Below are positions 1 through 8,097 of a stretch of DNA of 64,000 nt, piece after piece; within the stretch, counting starts at the first letter, position 1; each line of letters opens with the position of its first letter. The position numbers and the translations under genes are program-made. The notes below the pieces were generated by a model. It was not told where the DNA came from and ran no database searches. It saw only the letters and a list, made by a program, of their open reading frames with translations. This stretch comes from G963556115 sp963667375 (GTDB lineage Bacteria; Planctomycetota; SZUA-567): positions 1,178,001 to 1,242,000 of the forward strand of contig OY763323.1 in the NCBI GenBank assembly GCA_963667375.1. The letters are read 5' to 3'.

Positions 1-93
1 AAATGCGAGTTGGTGTTAAAAGACATGAACGCTGATATTATTAAAATGTTTAAAATTATGAGGCTGACGGAGCATTTTGTTTTTGCTAACTGA
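1..93 (+). CDS. C-terminal end of a probable STAS-domain anti-anti-sigma factor (partial)
   Basis: The window opens inside a reading frame that runs from base 1 to the TGA at 91-93, giving about 30 residues and ending in EHFVFAN. The pattern of hydrophobic residues followed by a short aromatic tail resembles the last helix and strand of STAS (SpoIIAA/RsbV) proteins. The assignment leans on context: the next genes encode an Hpt/CheW protein, a PP2C phosphatase and an RsbW-type kinase, which are the usual partners of a STAS protein. The stop lies 19 bases before the next start, so they are probably co-transcribed. The start and the phosphorylated serine lie outside the window. Confidence 0.5.
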   Translation, partial: KCELVLKDMNADIIKMFKIMRLTEHFVFAN

Positions 94-112
94 ATATGGA
101 TAAGAGATTATT

Positions 113-2032
113 ATGTTGAGTCAGGATGATAAAATCCTAGAGCGTTTTTTAGCAGAATCCAGAGAGCATCTGGCAAGTGTGGAGAATGATCTGCTCGAGC
201 TGGAACAGCAGGGTGATGACATAGATTATGAACTGGTGAATTGTATTTTTCGTACTATTCATGCGGTAAAGGGCGGGGCCTTTTTTTTTGGGCTTGAAAA
301 GCTTGGTGATCTTTCACGTCATCTTGAGGTTATACTGGATCGTATACGTCGTGGTGAGCTTACGCTTACTGCCGATGTTATTGCTATTTTACTCTCAGGC
401 TCAGAGCAGCTCAATCTTATGCTTGATAATATTGATAATTTAGACAGTTTTAACATCTCAGATATTGATAGAAGTATTGAGGAACTGTTGTTTGTGACTT
501 TTTCTGAAGAGGAAAAGCTGGAGAGCAGTTCTTTTATTGATATCAAGTTTCCTGATGGTAAAAAGATCTTTACGGTAAATAAGTATGACTTTCTGCGTGC
601 CGCTGAGACCGAAAAAGGCGGTGCTAATGTTTATTTGTTGAGTTATGATCTGATACAGGATTTAGAACAGAAAAATAAGACTCCATGGGAGGTGATTTCT
701 GAACTGCTGCAGATCTGTGTTTTTATCGACAGTAAGGTCGATATTGATTCTATCGGTACACTTGATTCTGACCTTCCTACGTCAATTCCTTTTTATGTTC
801 TTATTTCAACAGTTATTGAGCAGCATCTGTTATGTGATCTGATAAGTATTGATGCACGCAGTGTATTCCATGTACGTAAAGACGGAATAATTGAGAACCT
901 TTCTTATGAAAATAAATCAGAACTTGTGGAATCGATTATGGATTATTTTCTTACCGGTTCCCCTTCAGTTAATGCACAGACTGGTAATAAAAGCTTGCGG
1001 CTGAGTGAAGAAAGTCTTGAATATCTTAAACGGCATACCGCTATCCTTAAGCAACTTGGTCAGATGCTTAAATCCAATTGTAATTGTTCAAATCGTGATC
1101 TGATTATCAAGCTTAATGCTGAGATTGGGGGAATTTTTTCAGAACTTTCAGGGGTAGTGAGAGTCAATCAATCAGCTGATACAGGGCAGGCGCGCGAAGG
1201 AAGTATACAGGACGGTGCTACTGAAAGAATGTCACTCATTGTTTTTAAGAATGGGTCAGTGCTTCTGGCGTTGCCGTTATTACTTATAGAGCGACTGGAA
1301 AAGATCGGTGCCGGAAAATTGCAGGCTGCGGCTGACGGTCTCCTCTCCTATAACGGCAAGAAGATAGAATTGATATCCTCTTCTGAAATATGTGAAGACG
1401 CTGTGCTGGAGGACGGAGCGGAGTATATTGTAGCGGTATTGCGCGGGCAGCGCCGTAATTATGGTATAATTTTTAACAGTATATTTACTATAAGTAATAC
1501 CAGTACTCCTATTTATTCTGTAGAACCCGTGAAGGCAAACATTGTCGGGACGGTGGTTTTGGACGGATGTATGGTCCGTCTTCTGGATCTGCATCGCTTA
1601 ATAATGCCTACTCCGGTTGAGCAGATGTCGGTAACAGCCAGTGCCGGTGCGGATGTCAAGTGTGTTTTGCTGCTGGATAATTCGAATCTATTTCTGGGGT
1701 ATATCAAGGGTATTCTGCAGAAGTACGGGTTAATTGTCTATCTTGCGAAAAACAGGCAGGAGGTTTATGAAACTCTTGAAGAGTATGGGGATGATGTCGG
1801 CTTGATTCTGTGTGGTCTCAATTTTCCTGAAAAGAACATATTGTCTTTCATACAGAGTCTGAAGGATAAAAAGCTGTATCCCGATATCAGGATTATAGCG
1901 CTGACGATGCTGGTTGGGGAAGAAAAGAAATTTCTACGACTTGACAAAAATAAGCTTATAAGCGGCTATATTCCGAAGATGGATTTTTATAATATTGTGA
2001 ATGAATGCTATACACCTGTGACAGAGGTATGA
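113..2032 (+). CDS. Hpt - CheW-like - degenerate receiver protein (CheA-like without a kinase domain)
   Basis: A 639-residue signalling protein. Residues about 5-108 form a histidine phosphotransfer domain with His50 in the motif IHAVKGGAFFFG. A middle region (150-300) is unassigned. Residues about 370-510 resemble a CheW/P5 adaptor domain. Residues about 515-635 fold like a response-regulator receiver. No HATPase_c catalytic domain (N, G1, G2 boxes) is visible, so unlike true CheA it should not autophosphorylate. The receiver keeps Asp522, Thr598 and Lys622, but the phosphoacceptor Asp is replaced by Gly568 (LILCGLNFP) and the second acidic-pocket residue is Asn523, so it is probably a pseudo-receiver. 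The gene precedes the PP2C phosphatase and RsbW-like kinase genes. I infer that it is a phosphotransfer or scaffold component of a partner-switching pathway. Confidence 0.8.
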   Translation: MLSQDDKILERFLAESREHLASVENDLLELEQQGDDIDYELVNCIFRTIHAVKGGAFFFGLEKLGDLSRHLEVILDRIRRGELTLTADVIAILLSGSEQLNLMLDNIDNLDSFNISDIDRSIEELLFVTFSEEEKLESSSFIDIKFPDGKKIFTVNKYDFLRAAETEKGGANVYLLSYDLIQDLEQKNKTPWEVISELLQICVFIDSKVDIDSIGTLDSDLPTSIPFYVLISTVIEQHLLCDLISIDARSVFHVRKDGIIENLSYENKSELVESIMDYFLTGSPSVNAQTGNKSLRLSEESLEYLKRHTAILKQLGQMLKSNCNCSNRDLIIKLNAEIGGIFSELSGVVRVNQSADTGQAREGSIQDGATERMSLIVFKNGSVLLALPLLLIERLEKIGAGKLQAAADGLLSYNGKKIELISSSEICEDAVLEDGAEYIVAVLRGQRRNYGIIFNSIFTISNTSTPIYSVEPVKANIVGTVVLDGCMVRLLDLHRLIMPTPVEQMSVTASAGADVKCVLLLDNSNLFLGYIKGILQKYGLIVYLAKNRQEVYETLEEYGDDVGLILCGLNFPEKNILSFIQSLKDKKLYPDIRIIALTMLVGEEKKFLRLDKNKLISGYIPKMDFYNIVNECYTPVTEV

Positions 2033-2106
2033 GGTTTTTTGTCCATGGCATATGATAAGCGGTTTGTTAGTATGAGTAGGCAGGAAAGTAAGACAGGGTC
2101 AATTGA

Positions 2107-3222
2107 ATGGGTGAGCAGTTGCGTTATAAAATTCTTATTGTTGATGATTCGAGATTAAATCGTATTCTGCTGAAGAAGCTTTTGGTTGAGGCCGGCTATG
2201 AGGTCATTGAAGCGGAGAATGGCCGGCAGGGACGTGAGTTGGCCAGCAGCGAACAGCCGCATCTTATTCTCCTGGATATTCAGATGCCGGTGGAGGATGG
2301 CTTTGAAGCACTGGGTAAATTGAAGGTGGATTCACATACGGCGCTGATTCCGGTAATTTTTCTTTCCGGGCTTTCCGATGTCTCATCAAAGGTCCTGGGA
2401 CTGGAGAGCGGGGCGGTTGATTTTATTACCAAGCCTTTTGATCCTGAAGAGGTGAAGGCCCGGGTCAAGGTTCATATCAAGCTTAATATGGGTATTAAGG
2501 CGGTAATTGAGAATCAGCGGGAAAAGATTAAGCAGATTGAAATGGCTCAGCAGCAGATGCTGATAACTCCCGAGGAGATGCCGGAGGCCAAATTTGTTGC
2601 CAAATATCAGCCGTTTGATGATGCCGGAGGCGATTTTTATGCGGTTGTCGCGTTGGCAGAGCATCTGCATGGGTATTTTCTCGGTGATGTCTCGGGTCAC
2701 GATCTTTCTACCAGTTATATAACGGCCGCGCTCAATGTTCTGTTAAAGCAGAATTGCACGGCTCTGAATACTCCCTCCGAGGCGATGTCAATGATAAATC
2801 GCGTACTTTGTCAGACACTTCCGCCTCATAAATTTCTGGCGGCCAGTTATCTGCAGGTCAATCGGGCGACCGGTCGGGCGAGTTTTATAAATATGGGGAA
2901 TACTCCGGTTGTTTATATAAACCGAAGGGGTGAAAGTCATATATTTGTGTCTAAAGGGGCGGTGCTGGGGATGTTTGAGGAGTCGTTATTCTCCGAGTAT
3001 GAGTTTGCAATAGAAGCTGGTGATAGATTTGTACTGTTTTCTGATGGTATTCTGGAGTGCTCGGGGACAGTGTGGTCGGCTAATATGGATCCATTGCTCA
3101 AAGCGGGCGAGAAGATAAGTAGTGTCTCCCTGTCAGAACTGCCGGAAGTATTTTATAATAATTTTGTTAATGAGACCGCGGTAATTGCTGATGATATCGC
3201 CATTCTGGCGCTGGAGATATGA
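2107..3222 (+). CDS. Response regulator with PP2C-type (RsbU/SpoIIE) phosphatase output
   Basis: A 371-residue protein. The N-terminal receiver (about 7-125) has the acidic pair Asp13/Asp14, phosphoacceptor Asp57 (LILLDIQMP) and the TKPF lysine, so it looks competent for phosphorylation. A short coiled linker leads to a SpoIIE-type PP2C phosphatase (about 165-371) with metal-binding aspartates in AGGDFY (Asp176), GDVSGHD (Asp194), FSDGI and the final DDIA. Proteins of this build dephosphorylate STAS anti-anti-sigma factors when their receiver is phosphorylated. The stop is one base short of the following kinase start, indicating translational coupling with the RsbW-type gene. The upstream Hpt protein is a natural candidate phosphate donor, though this is inference. 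Confidence 0.9.
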   Translation: MGEQLRYKILIVDDSRLNRILLKKLLVEAGYEVIEAENGRQGRELASSEQPHLILLDIQMPVEDGFEALGKLKVDSHTALIPVIFLSGLSDVSSKVLGLESGAVDFITKPFDPEEVKARVKVHIKLNMGIKAVIENQREKIKQIEMAQQQMLITPEEMPEAKFVAKYQPFDDAGGDFYAVVALAEHLHGYFLGDVSGHDLSTSYITAALNVLLKQNCTALNTPSEAMSMINRVLCQTLPPHKFLAASYLQVNRATGRASFINMGNTPVVYINRRGESHIFVSKGAVLGMFEESLFSEYEFAIEAGDRFVLFSDGILECSGTVWSANMDPLLKAGEKISSVSLSELPEVFYNNFVNETAVIADDIAILALEI

Positions 3223-3223
3223 T

Positions 3224-3640
3224 ATGCTGTATGTTATGGAAATCGCCAAAGATAAGCTGCGTATCGTGTTTTCATCGGTTCTGGCGAATATACCAGAAGT
3301 AATTGAAGATGCCATAGAATATCTCAACGGGAAGGGTTATAAGTATGAATCCTTCAGTCTGAAGCTGGCAATTGCAGAAGGGCTGACAAATGCGGTCAAA
3401 CACGGTAATGGTTTTAATCCGCGTTTGAATGCAGTCTTTACGCTGGATATTTCAAGTGAAAAACTGGTTATGACCTTTGAGGATCAGGGGGGGGGATTTG
3501 ATTGGGAGGGTGCCATGAAAAAGGATATGCCGGGAGAGCGTCAGGCCTCAGGGCGTGGTATAATTCTGCTGCAGGCTTATGGTTATACCGTGAAATACAA
3601 TCAGTCTGGTAATAAACTATGCTTAATTAAAGCGCTATAA
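3224..3640 (+). CDS. RsbW/SpoIIAB-type serine kinase (anti-sigma factor)
   Basis: About 138 residues. It has the small GHKL ATPase boxes of anti-sigma kinases: N box AEGLTNAVKHGN, G1 EDQGGGFD and G2 ASGRGIILL. These kinases bind a sigma factor or another target and phosphorylate the partner STAS protein; the PP2C phosphatase encoded just upstream would reverse this. I chose the ATG at 3224 because GGAG lies 8 bases upstream and the previous stop ends at 3222; longer in-frame starts overlap the phosphatase gene. With the STAS tail at 1-93 the set forms a complete partner switch. No sigma factor gene is adjacent, so the target is unknown. The gene at 45583 is a possible but unlinked candidate. 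Confidence 0.88.
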   Translation: MLYVMEIAKDKLRIVFSSVLANIPEVIEDAIEYLNGKGYKYESFSLKLAIAEGLTNAVKHGNGFNPRLNAVFTLDISSEKLVMTFEDQGGGFDWEGAMKKDMPGERQASGRGIILLQAYGYTVKYNQSGNKLCLIKAL

Positions 3641-3703
3641 TGGGTATTTTGACTTATACCTGAGATAAAGTACGGCTTTTTTATGGTTTTTTCGGTAAAT
3701 TAC

Positions 3704-3731
3704 TGGAAAAATATCTGTTAATTTGTATAAT
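3704..3731 (+). promoter_or_regulatory. Candidate sigma-70 promoter
   Basis: TGGAAA at 3704-3709 and a perfect TATAAT at 3726-3731 are separated by 16 bases, about 65 bases before the start at 3797. It would separate the coiled-coil gene from the signalling module. Confidence 0.4.
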
Positions 3732-3796
3732 TTTTAATGTATTGTTGGGTGATTTTGGGACGTTGCGGGGCGATTCTTTCGGGGAAAAGGATTAAT

Positions 3797-5143
3797 ATGA
3801 ATAGTGTCTTTAAAGTTTTGATGATCATTGTGGGGTGTGTAGTGGCATATTTTCTTATGTCACTGGCAACAAATTCCCAAAAAATGGTTCAGGGGATATC
3901 TTCACAAGGCAAAGATTTAAAAGCAGTTACCGATCTTAACCAGAAAATCCAGGGCTTGGAACAGCGTCTGACAGTGCTGGATGGGGCTCTTAAAGTTACT
4001 GACAGTAAGATTGCTGAAAATTCTCAGGCGATAATGAAAATAGAGACAGTTGATGAGAAAATTTCTGCGGTCAATCTCAGCATTAGTGAGCTTAAGCAGA
4101 AAAGTACTGTCGTTGACAATGGTAAATATGCCTCAGCAAAAGTTGAGGTCGAGGTTGAGCATCTGAATAGTCTTATTCAGGAAATGAAGGCTGAGAATCA
4201 GCGCATCAGTGCTGATCTCAAAGATAAGACCGCTTTGATTTCAGAATTGAAAGCACAGCTTGAGCAGAATGATGTTCTGATGCAGACGCTTACCAGTACC
4301 AGTTCAGCTGATCTGACCAAGAAGCTGGAGCTGCTTCTGGCGAGTGCTTCTGATATGGGCGCTGATGCTTATAGAAATATTGAAAAACAGGTTGACGGGC
4401 TGCTGGGAAAAGTTGACGGTATGAAAGAGGTTCTGGCTGCGTATAAGGAAACAAGTATTGATAAGCTGCAGAGTATCAGCAGTGATTTTAAAACGCAGTT
4501 GGCGAGCCTTGATAAGATGTTTGAAGATAATAAGGCCTATTCACAGAAAGCGCTTGCTGGTATTCAGAAAGAAATGTCCAGACTTGAAACCGGTCTGAAC
4601 TCGGTCGTAGAAGATATGCAGCAGCTTAAGCAGAGTACTGCAGAGAATGTTGCGGCTGCCAAGAGCTGGGTTGATGGACGTATACAGGATGTCACCAAAC
4701 AGTATGATGAGAAAGCGGCGCCGCAGATAAATATCACCGTCTCCAAGCTTACCGAGAAGATGTCGGTTGAGATTGAGGGTGTGAAGAAAGAGTTTGAACA
4801 GCTTGAAAAACGGGTTTCATCACTGATCTCAGAACAAAAGGCTGAACCCAAAGCTGAAGAATCTGTAGGAATAGTTATTACCAAGTCTTTTGAGAAATCT
4901 CTGGTAATGATAAATACTCCTAAAGGTACTTATATTTTCAATCCTTACGCAGATTTTACTGGAGTAGTTCGGGTTCGTGATGCGGAAGGAAATGAGCAGA
5001 TGGTGCTGGTGCCCTATACTGGTGAGTACAAGAGAATAGGTGAGAATATTATTGATACCGGTCCTTTTGCCAGAAGTTGTGTTCTGGGGATAAACTGTAA
5101 TATTGATGTTCGTGGAAGTGCGAATGTACCGGTTATGAAATAA
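3797..5143 (+). CDS. Membrane-anchored coiled-coil protein, function unknown
   Basis: A protein of about 448 residues. It has one N-terminal hydrophobic segment (FKVLMIIVGCVVAYFLM) followed by some 350 residues rich in Glu, Lys, Gln, Ser and Leu with heptad-like spacing, so an extended coiled coil. The last ~90 residues form a small globular domain with aromatic and Gly residues (TPKGTYIFNPYADF, CVLGINCNIDVRG) and two cysteines close to the end. I chose ATG 3797 because AAAGGA precedes it and the hydrophobic anchor follows at once; an in-frame ATG at 3737 would add 20 residues with no good ribosome site. A promoter upstream and a terminator downstream suggest a single-gene transcript. I do not recognise the family. 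A spacer or envelope scaffold role is a guess. Confidence 0.75.
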   Translation: MNSVFKVLMIIVGCVVAYFLMSLATNSQKMVQGISSQGKDLKAVTDLNQKIQGLEQRLTVLDGALKVTDSKIAENSQAIMKIETVDEKISAVNLSISELKQKSTVVDNGKYASAKVEVEVEHLNSLIQEMKAENQRISADLKDKTALISELKAQLEQNDVLMQTLTSTSSADLTKKLELLLASASDMGADAYRNIEKQVDGLLGKVDGMKEVLAAYKETSIDKLQSISSDFKTQLASLDKMFEDNKAYSQKALAGIQKEMSRLETGLNSVVEDMQQLKQSTAENVAAAKSWVDGRIQDVTKQYDEKAAPQINITVSKLTEKMSVEIEGVKKEFEQLEKRVSSLISEQKAEPKAEESVGIVITKSFEKSLVMINTPKGTYIFNPYADFTGVVRVRDAEGNEQMVLVPYTGEYKRIGENIIDTGPFARSCVLGINCNIDVRGSANVPVMK

Positions 5144-5179
5144 TAACAGTGATTACCGGTTATATGAAATTTTCTTTGG

Positions 5180-5213
5180 AAAAAACTGCTCACTTTTGTG
5201 TGCAGTTTTTTTT
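5180..5213 (+). terminator. Rho-independent terminator
   Basis: AAAAAACTGC (5180-5189) pairs with GCAGTTTTTT (5202-5211), with an inner CAC/GTG pairing and a U-run at the 3' side. It lies 36 bases after the coiled-coil gene. Confidence 0.8.
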
Positions 5214-5250
5214 ATAATTAGTTGGCAGGGTGTATTTTGCTTTGGGGTTA

Positions 5251-5259
5251 TGCTATAAT
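5251..5259 (+). promoter_or_regulatory. Candidate extended -10 promoter
   Basis: TGCTATAAT (TGn plus a perfect -10) at 5251-5259 lies after the preceding terminator and about 150 bases ahead of the GYF gene. No good -35 is seen, as is usual for extended -10 promoters. A second TATAAT at 5361-5366 is an alternative. Confidence 0.4.
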
Positions 5260-5410
5260 CAGTAGATGACTTCAAAATAGAGTTATTGAATTGAATGACA
5301 TTAAGATTCTGCCAACAAAGGGTTTAATGCAGCTGGTAATAACAAGATTCTGTGTCTGAATATAATTTACTGGCTGTACTTTGAGGTTGGGTGTATTTTA
5401 GGAGAAAATA

Positions 5411-6148
5411 ATGAGTAACGATATATTATGGTATTATCAGTTTCATAATGATAGAGCGGGGCCGGTTACGGAGGATGAGATGGTTGAATTGATTGCCAGA
5501 GGTAGTGTGCAGCGCGGAACTCTGGTCTGGCGTGAAGGAATGTCAGACTGGCAGCAGGCCTACCTGACCGAACTCAATAGTCTGTTTATTGCTGCCGGGT
5601 CTACAGCTGATGGTGATTCCGGACAGCTGGATGGTGTAAGAGAATACTTGTTGTCGAAGGTTAATTTTCCGCAGAAGCTTCGTTTATGGTTTCTTATTTT
5701 CTGTATCGCTCAGTGCTTATCGGTATTTCTTGCTGCACTCGGTCCGTTAACTCTGTTGTCAGCGGTAGTTTCGACCTTCTTCGGTCTGCTGATAATGTAT
5801 CATGTTTGGAAAGTGATTCCGGAGAATAAGCGGATGTTTTCGCCATTTATTACAGTTATACTTATGATAATACCCTTATTCAATCTGGTATGGGTATTCT
5901 ACTGTTATTATTATGCCGCCAGGAAAATAAATGCTGAACTTTTAGCCATTGGCGAGAGCTATAGGGTAAATGAGACGCTGGCGTTGGCATATGGAATAAT
6001 TGTGGTTTTACTTTCAGGTTTTTTTGTGGTAACTGTGCTCTCAGGGGCGGTTCTGGCAACTCTCAATCTGACGCTGGTTGTGGCAACAGTATTTATTCAG
6101 ATATATATGATGCGCTCATTTGTCATTTCATTGGTCAAACTAATTTGA
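5411..6148 (+). CDS. GYF_2-domain membrane protein
   Basis: A 245-residue protein. Residues about 5-60 match the GYF_2 (DUF4339) pattern: a WYY start, GP then a short acidic stretch, LVWREGMSDWQQA. The remainder has four or five hydrophobic segments (about 93-115, 118-140, 146-168, 193-215, 220-240). GYF_2 domains are found at the cytoplasmic ends of many bacterial membrane proteins and are thought to bind peptides. The start is well supported by AGGAGA 6 bases upstream. The gene stands alone between a terminator and the cobW-type gene, and its function cannot be stated further. Confidence 0.8.
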   Translation: MSNDILWYYQFHNDRAGPVTEDEMVELIARGSVQRGTLVWREGMSDWQQAYLTELNSLFIAAGSTADGDSGQLDGVREYLLSKVNFPQKLRLWFLIFCIAQCLSVFLAALGPLTLLSAVVSTFFGLLIMYHVWKVIPENKRMFSPFITVILMIIPLFNLVWVFYCYYYAARKINAELLAIGESYRVNETLALAYGIIVVLLSGFFVVTVLSGAVLATLNLTLVVATVFIQIYMMRSFVISLVKLI

Positions 6149-6178
6149 GGTTCATTACAAAATTACTAAAATTAGCTC

Positions 6179-6192
6179 ATATTGTACAATAT
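6179..6192. promoter_or_regulatory. Perfect 14-bp palindrome, candidate operator
   Basis: ATATTGTACAATAT is its own reverse complement. It lies 18 bases upstream of TATAAT (6210-6215), about where the -35 box of a promoter for the CobW/corrinoid genes would be. An AT-rich chance palindrome cannot be excluded. Confidence 0.35.
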
Positions 6193-6302
6193 TTATAAAA
6201 TTAATGATGTATAATCCAGATATCACTTTATATTGTATTTACAGGTTATAGGCACTTATTTTTACTGTCTTTAAGGTTAAGTGATATTTTGAGAGAGAGA
6301 GA

Positions 6303-7199
6303 ATGACGGCAATACCGGTATGTTTTGTGACAGGATTCTTAGGATCTGGAAAGACCACCTTTATCCAAAGGCTGGTTGAGAAGTACAGTGCGAAGAAGCT
6401 TGTCTATCTTGTTAATGAGTTTTCACCCAAGGATGTTGATGGCGGGAGACTCAGTCTTCCTGAGGATGAGCTGGTAAAGATTCCCGGCGGCAGTATATTC
6501 TGTAAATGCCTGACGGGGCAATTCATCAAGGTTCTCAGGCAGATAAGTGAGATGGCTGTTGACGGTGTGGTTATTGAAGCTAGCGGTATTGCCAATCCTC
6601 GTGTTGCCGGGGATATGTTTAAAGAGACCAAGCTTGATGAGGTTTTTGCTATTCGTTCTATTGTGGCGATAGTTGATCCCCGTTCATTCCAGAAATTATG
6701 CCGGACACTCCCTAATATTAAAGAGCAGATTTCTGCTGCCACCCAGATAATTGTCAATAAGACCGATAAATTCTCGCCGGAGAAAGTAGCCGAAACTGTT
6801 GAGTCCGTGCGTAAATTTAACAGTGCTGCGACTATTGTGGAGACTGAATTCTGTGCTGCTGATATCGATGTTTTCAGGGAATTGGGCGCTATCGGCAGTG
6901 GTGGAGAGTATGCAAAATGCAAGGATCCGAATTTCTGTCAGGTTACAATAAATGTGGCTGATATGATGGCATTGAAGGAGTTGAAGCGTAAGCTGGAGCT
7001 TCTCGGTGATGATCTGTACCGGGTTAAGGGGTGTATCCCTGGGGTCGAGAATAATCTTATTGCGATTGATTATGATGGCGGAGACTGGTCGCAGCGGATA
7101 GATAAGGTAAGCAGGGTTGAGGAAGCCGGGAGTCTGGTGGTGATTGCTTCTGGTTATCGGGAGAGCACTCTGCAAGGGATAAGAGAGAGATTTGGCTGA
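6303..7199 (+). CDS. CobW/P47K-family GTPase (G3E metallochaperone family)
   Basis: A 298-residue GTPase with Walker A GFLGSGKTT (residues 11-19), a Walker B-like region around VVIEASG, and an NKTD guanine-specificity motif. Members of this family deliver or insert metals (Zn, Co, Ni) or service cobalamin enzymes. The family's usual CxCC metal motif is reduced here to C67-K-C69 followed by Leu, so metal binding may differ. It is followed 58 bases later by a corrinoid protein gene, very probably in the same transcript, so a role in cobalamin or corrinoid protein handling is more likely than zinc supply. Start ATG 6303 follows a GAGAGAGA ribosome site. Confidence 0.88.
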   Translation: MTAIPVCFVTGFLGSGKTTFIQRLVEKYSAKKLVYLVNEFSPKDVDGGRLSLPEDELVKIPGGSIFCKCLTGQFIKVLRQISEMAVDGVVIEASGIANPRVAGDMFKETKLDEVFAIRSIVAIVDPRSFQKLCRTLPNIKEQISAATQIIVNKTDKFSPEKVAETVESVRKFNSAATIVETEFCAADIDVFRELGAIGSGGEYAKCKDPNFCQVTINVADMMALKELKRKLELLGDDLYRVKGCIPGVENNLIAIDYDGGDWSQRIDKVSRVEEAGSLVVIASGYRESTLQGIRERFG

Positions 7200-7257
7200 C
7201 TGCAGGATATTTTTGAGCAGTCATAGAGAGAACGAGAGAAGAGAAAGAGAGAGTACA

Positions 7258-7884
7258 ATGGCAGAATTATCTGAATTGACAGATGCAGTGGCAAGCGGTA
7301 AGAGAAAGATTGTTAAGAGTATTGTTCCTGAATTTATCGATGGCGGAGTCGCGCCCGAGAAGATTCTGGATGCGATGCTGGTAGCGATGAATGAAATCGG
7401 GGCAAAATTCAAAAAGAATGAAATCTTTGTACCTGAGGTTCTTATTGCAGCCAGAGCAATGAATAGTGGAATGGAACTTCTGGAGCCGGTTCTTGTGGCC
7501 TCAGGCCTGCAGCCAGAGCATAAAATCGTAATCGGTACGGTTAAGGGTGACCTTCATGATATCGGTAAGAATCTTGTCGGTATGATGCTTAAGGGAGCAA
7601 ACTTTGAAGTTGTAGATCTTGGAAGTGATGTCGCACCGGAAGTATTCTTGGAAAAAGCGAAAGAGATAGGGGCATCTGCAATTGCATTATCTGCACTGCT
7701 TACTACAACCATGCCTGCGATGTCTGAAACTGTCAAGGTATTCAAAGAAGCTGGTCTGGAGAATGTCAAGGTTATGGTCGGCGGCGCACCGGTAACTCAG
7801 GCTTTCTGTGATGAGATTGGGGCTGATGGTTACGCTCCAGATGCGGCCAGTGCTGTAGACTGTATAAAGAGTCTTATTGCTTAA
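7258..7884 (+). CDS. Methyltransferase cognate corrinoid protein (MtbC/MttC-like)
   Basis: A 208-residue two-domain protein. The N-terminal helical cap (about 1-85, B12-binding 2) is followed by a Rossmann-like cobalamin-binding domain. GDLHDIGKN holds the DxHxxG motif (Asp98, His100, Gly103), and His100 would be the lower axial cobalt ligand. Such proteins shuttle a methyl group between a substrate methyltransferase (methylamines, methanol, methoxyl compounds, betaines) and a second methyltransferase. No substrate methyltransferase or corrinoid activator lies nearby, so its substrate is unknown. ATG 7258 is preferred over an upstream in-frame start because of the AG-rich ribosome site and because the domain begins there. 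Confidence 0.93.
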   Translation: MAELSELTDAVASGKRKIVKSIVPEFIDGGVAPEKILDAMLVAMNEIGAKFKKNEIFVPEVLIAARAMNSGMELLEPVLVASGLQPEHKIVIGTVKGDLHDIGKNLVGMMLKGANFEVVDLGSDVAPEVFLEKAKEIGASAIALSALLTTTMPAMSETVKVFKEAGLENVKVMVGGAPVTQAFCDEIGADGYAPDAASAVDCIKSLIA

Positions 7885-7913
7885 TTATAATTATAATCAG
7901 CTTGTATAAGTTT

Positions 7914-7948
7914 AGCCGGAATCCGCATAATAACGGATTCCGGCTTTT
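7914..7948 (+). terminator. Rho-independent terminator of the CobW-corrinoid operon
   Basis: A 12-bp perfect stem, AGCCGGAATCCG (7914-7925) with CGGATTCCGGCT (7934-7945), an 8-base loop and a T-run. Confidence 0.9.
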
Positions 7949-8047
7949 ATGTGTTTGCGTTTGGAATTTCAGTTTTTGTAAAGGCGCGCGTTTTGTAGAC
8001 AGGTTTAAGGTGCTTAGATATAATTATGCTTTATATTATAAAATTTA

Positions 8048-8073
8048 GGGTGCAGCCGGTTATGACTGCACCC
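8048..8073 (-). terminator. Probable terminator of the PPK2 gene
   Basis: GGGTGCAG and CTGCACCC form an 8-bp stem about 25 bases past the stop of the minus-strand PPK2 gene, followed on that strand by TAAATTTT. Confidence 0.6.
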
Positions 8074-8097
8074 GAATTGTTTATAAAAGGCATAGGA

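Noticed and set aside
281..289. T-run inside the Hpt region as a frameshift site
   Set aside because: The reading frame stays intact through it and encodes the expected Hpt motif.
3737..3796. Longer N-terminus of the coiled-coil protein
   Set aside because: The upstream ATG at 3737 lies just after the candidate -10 box and lacks a ribosome site; the hydrophobic anchor starts at 3797.
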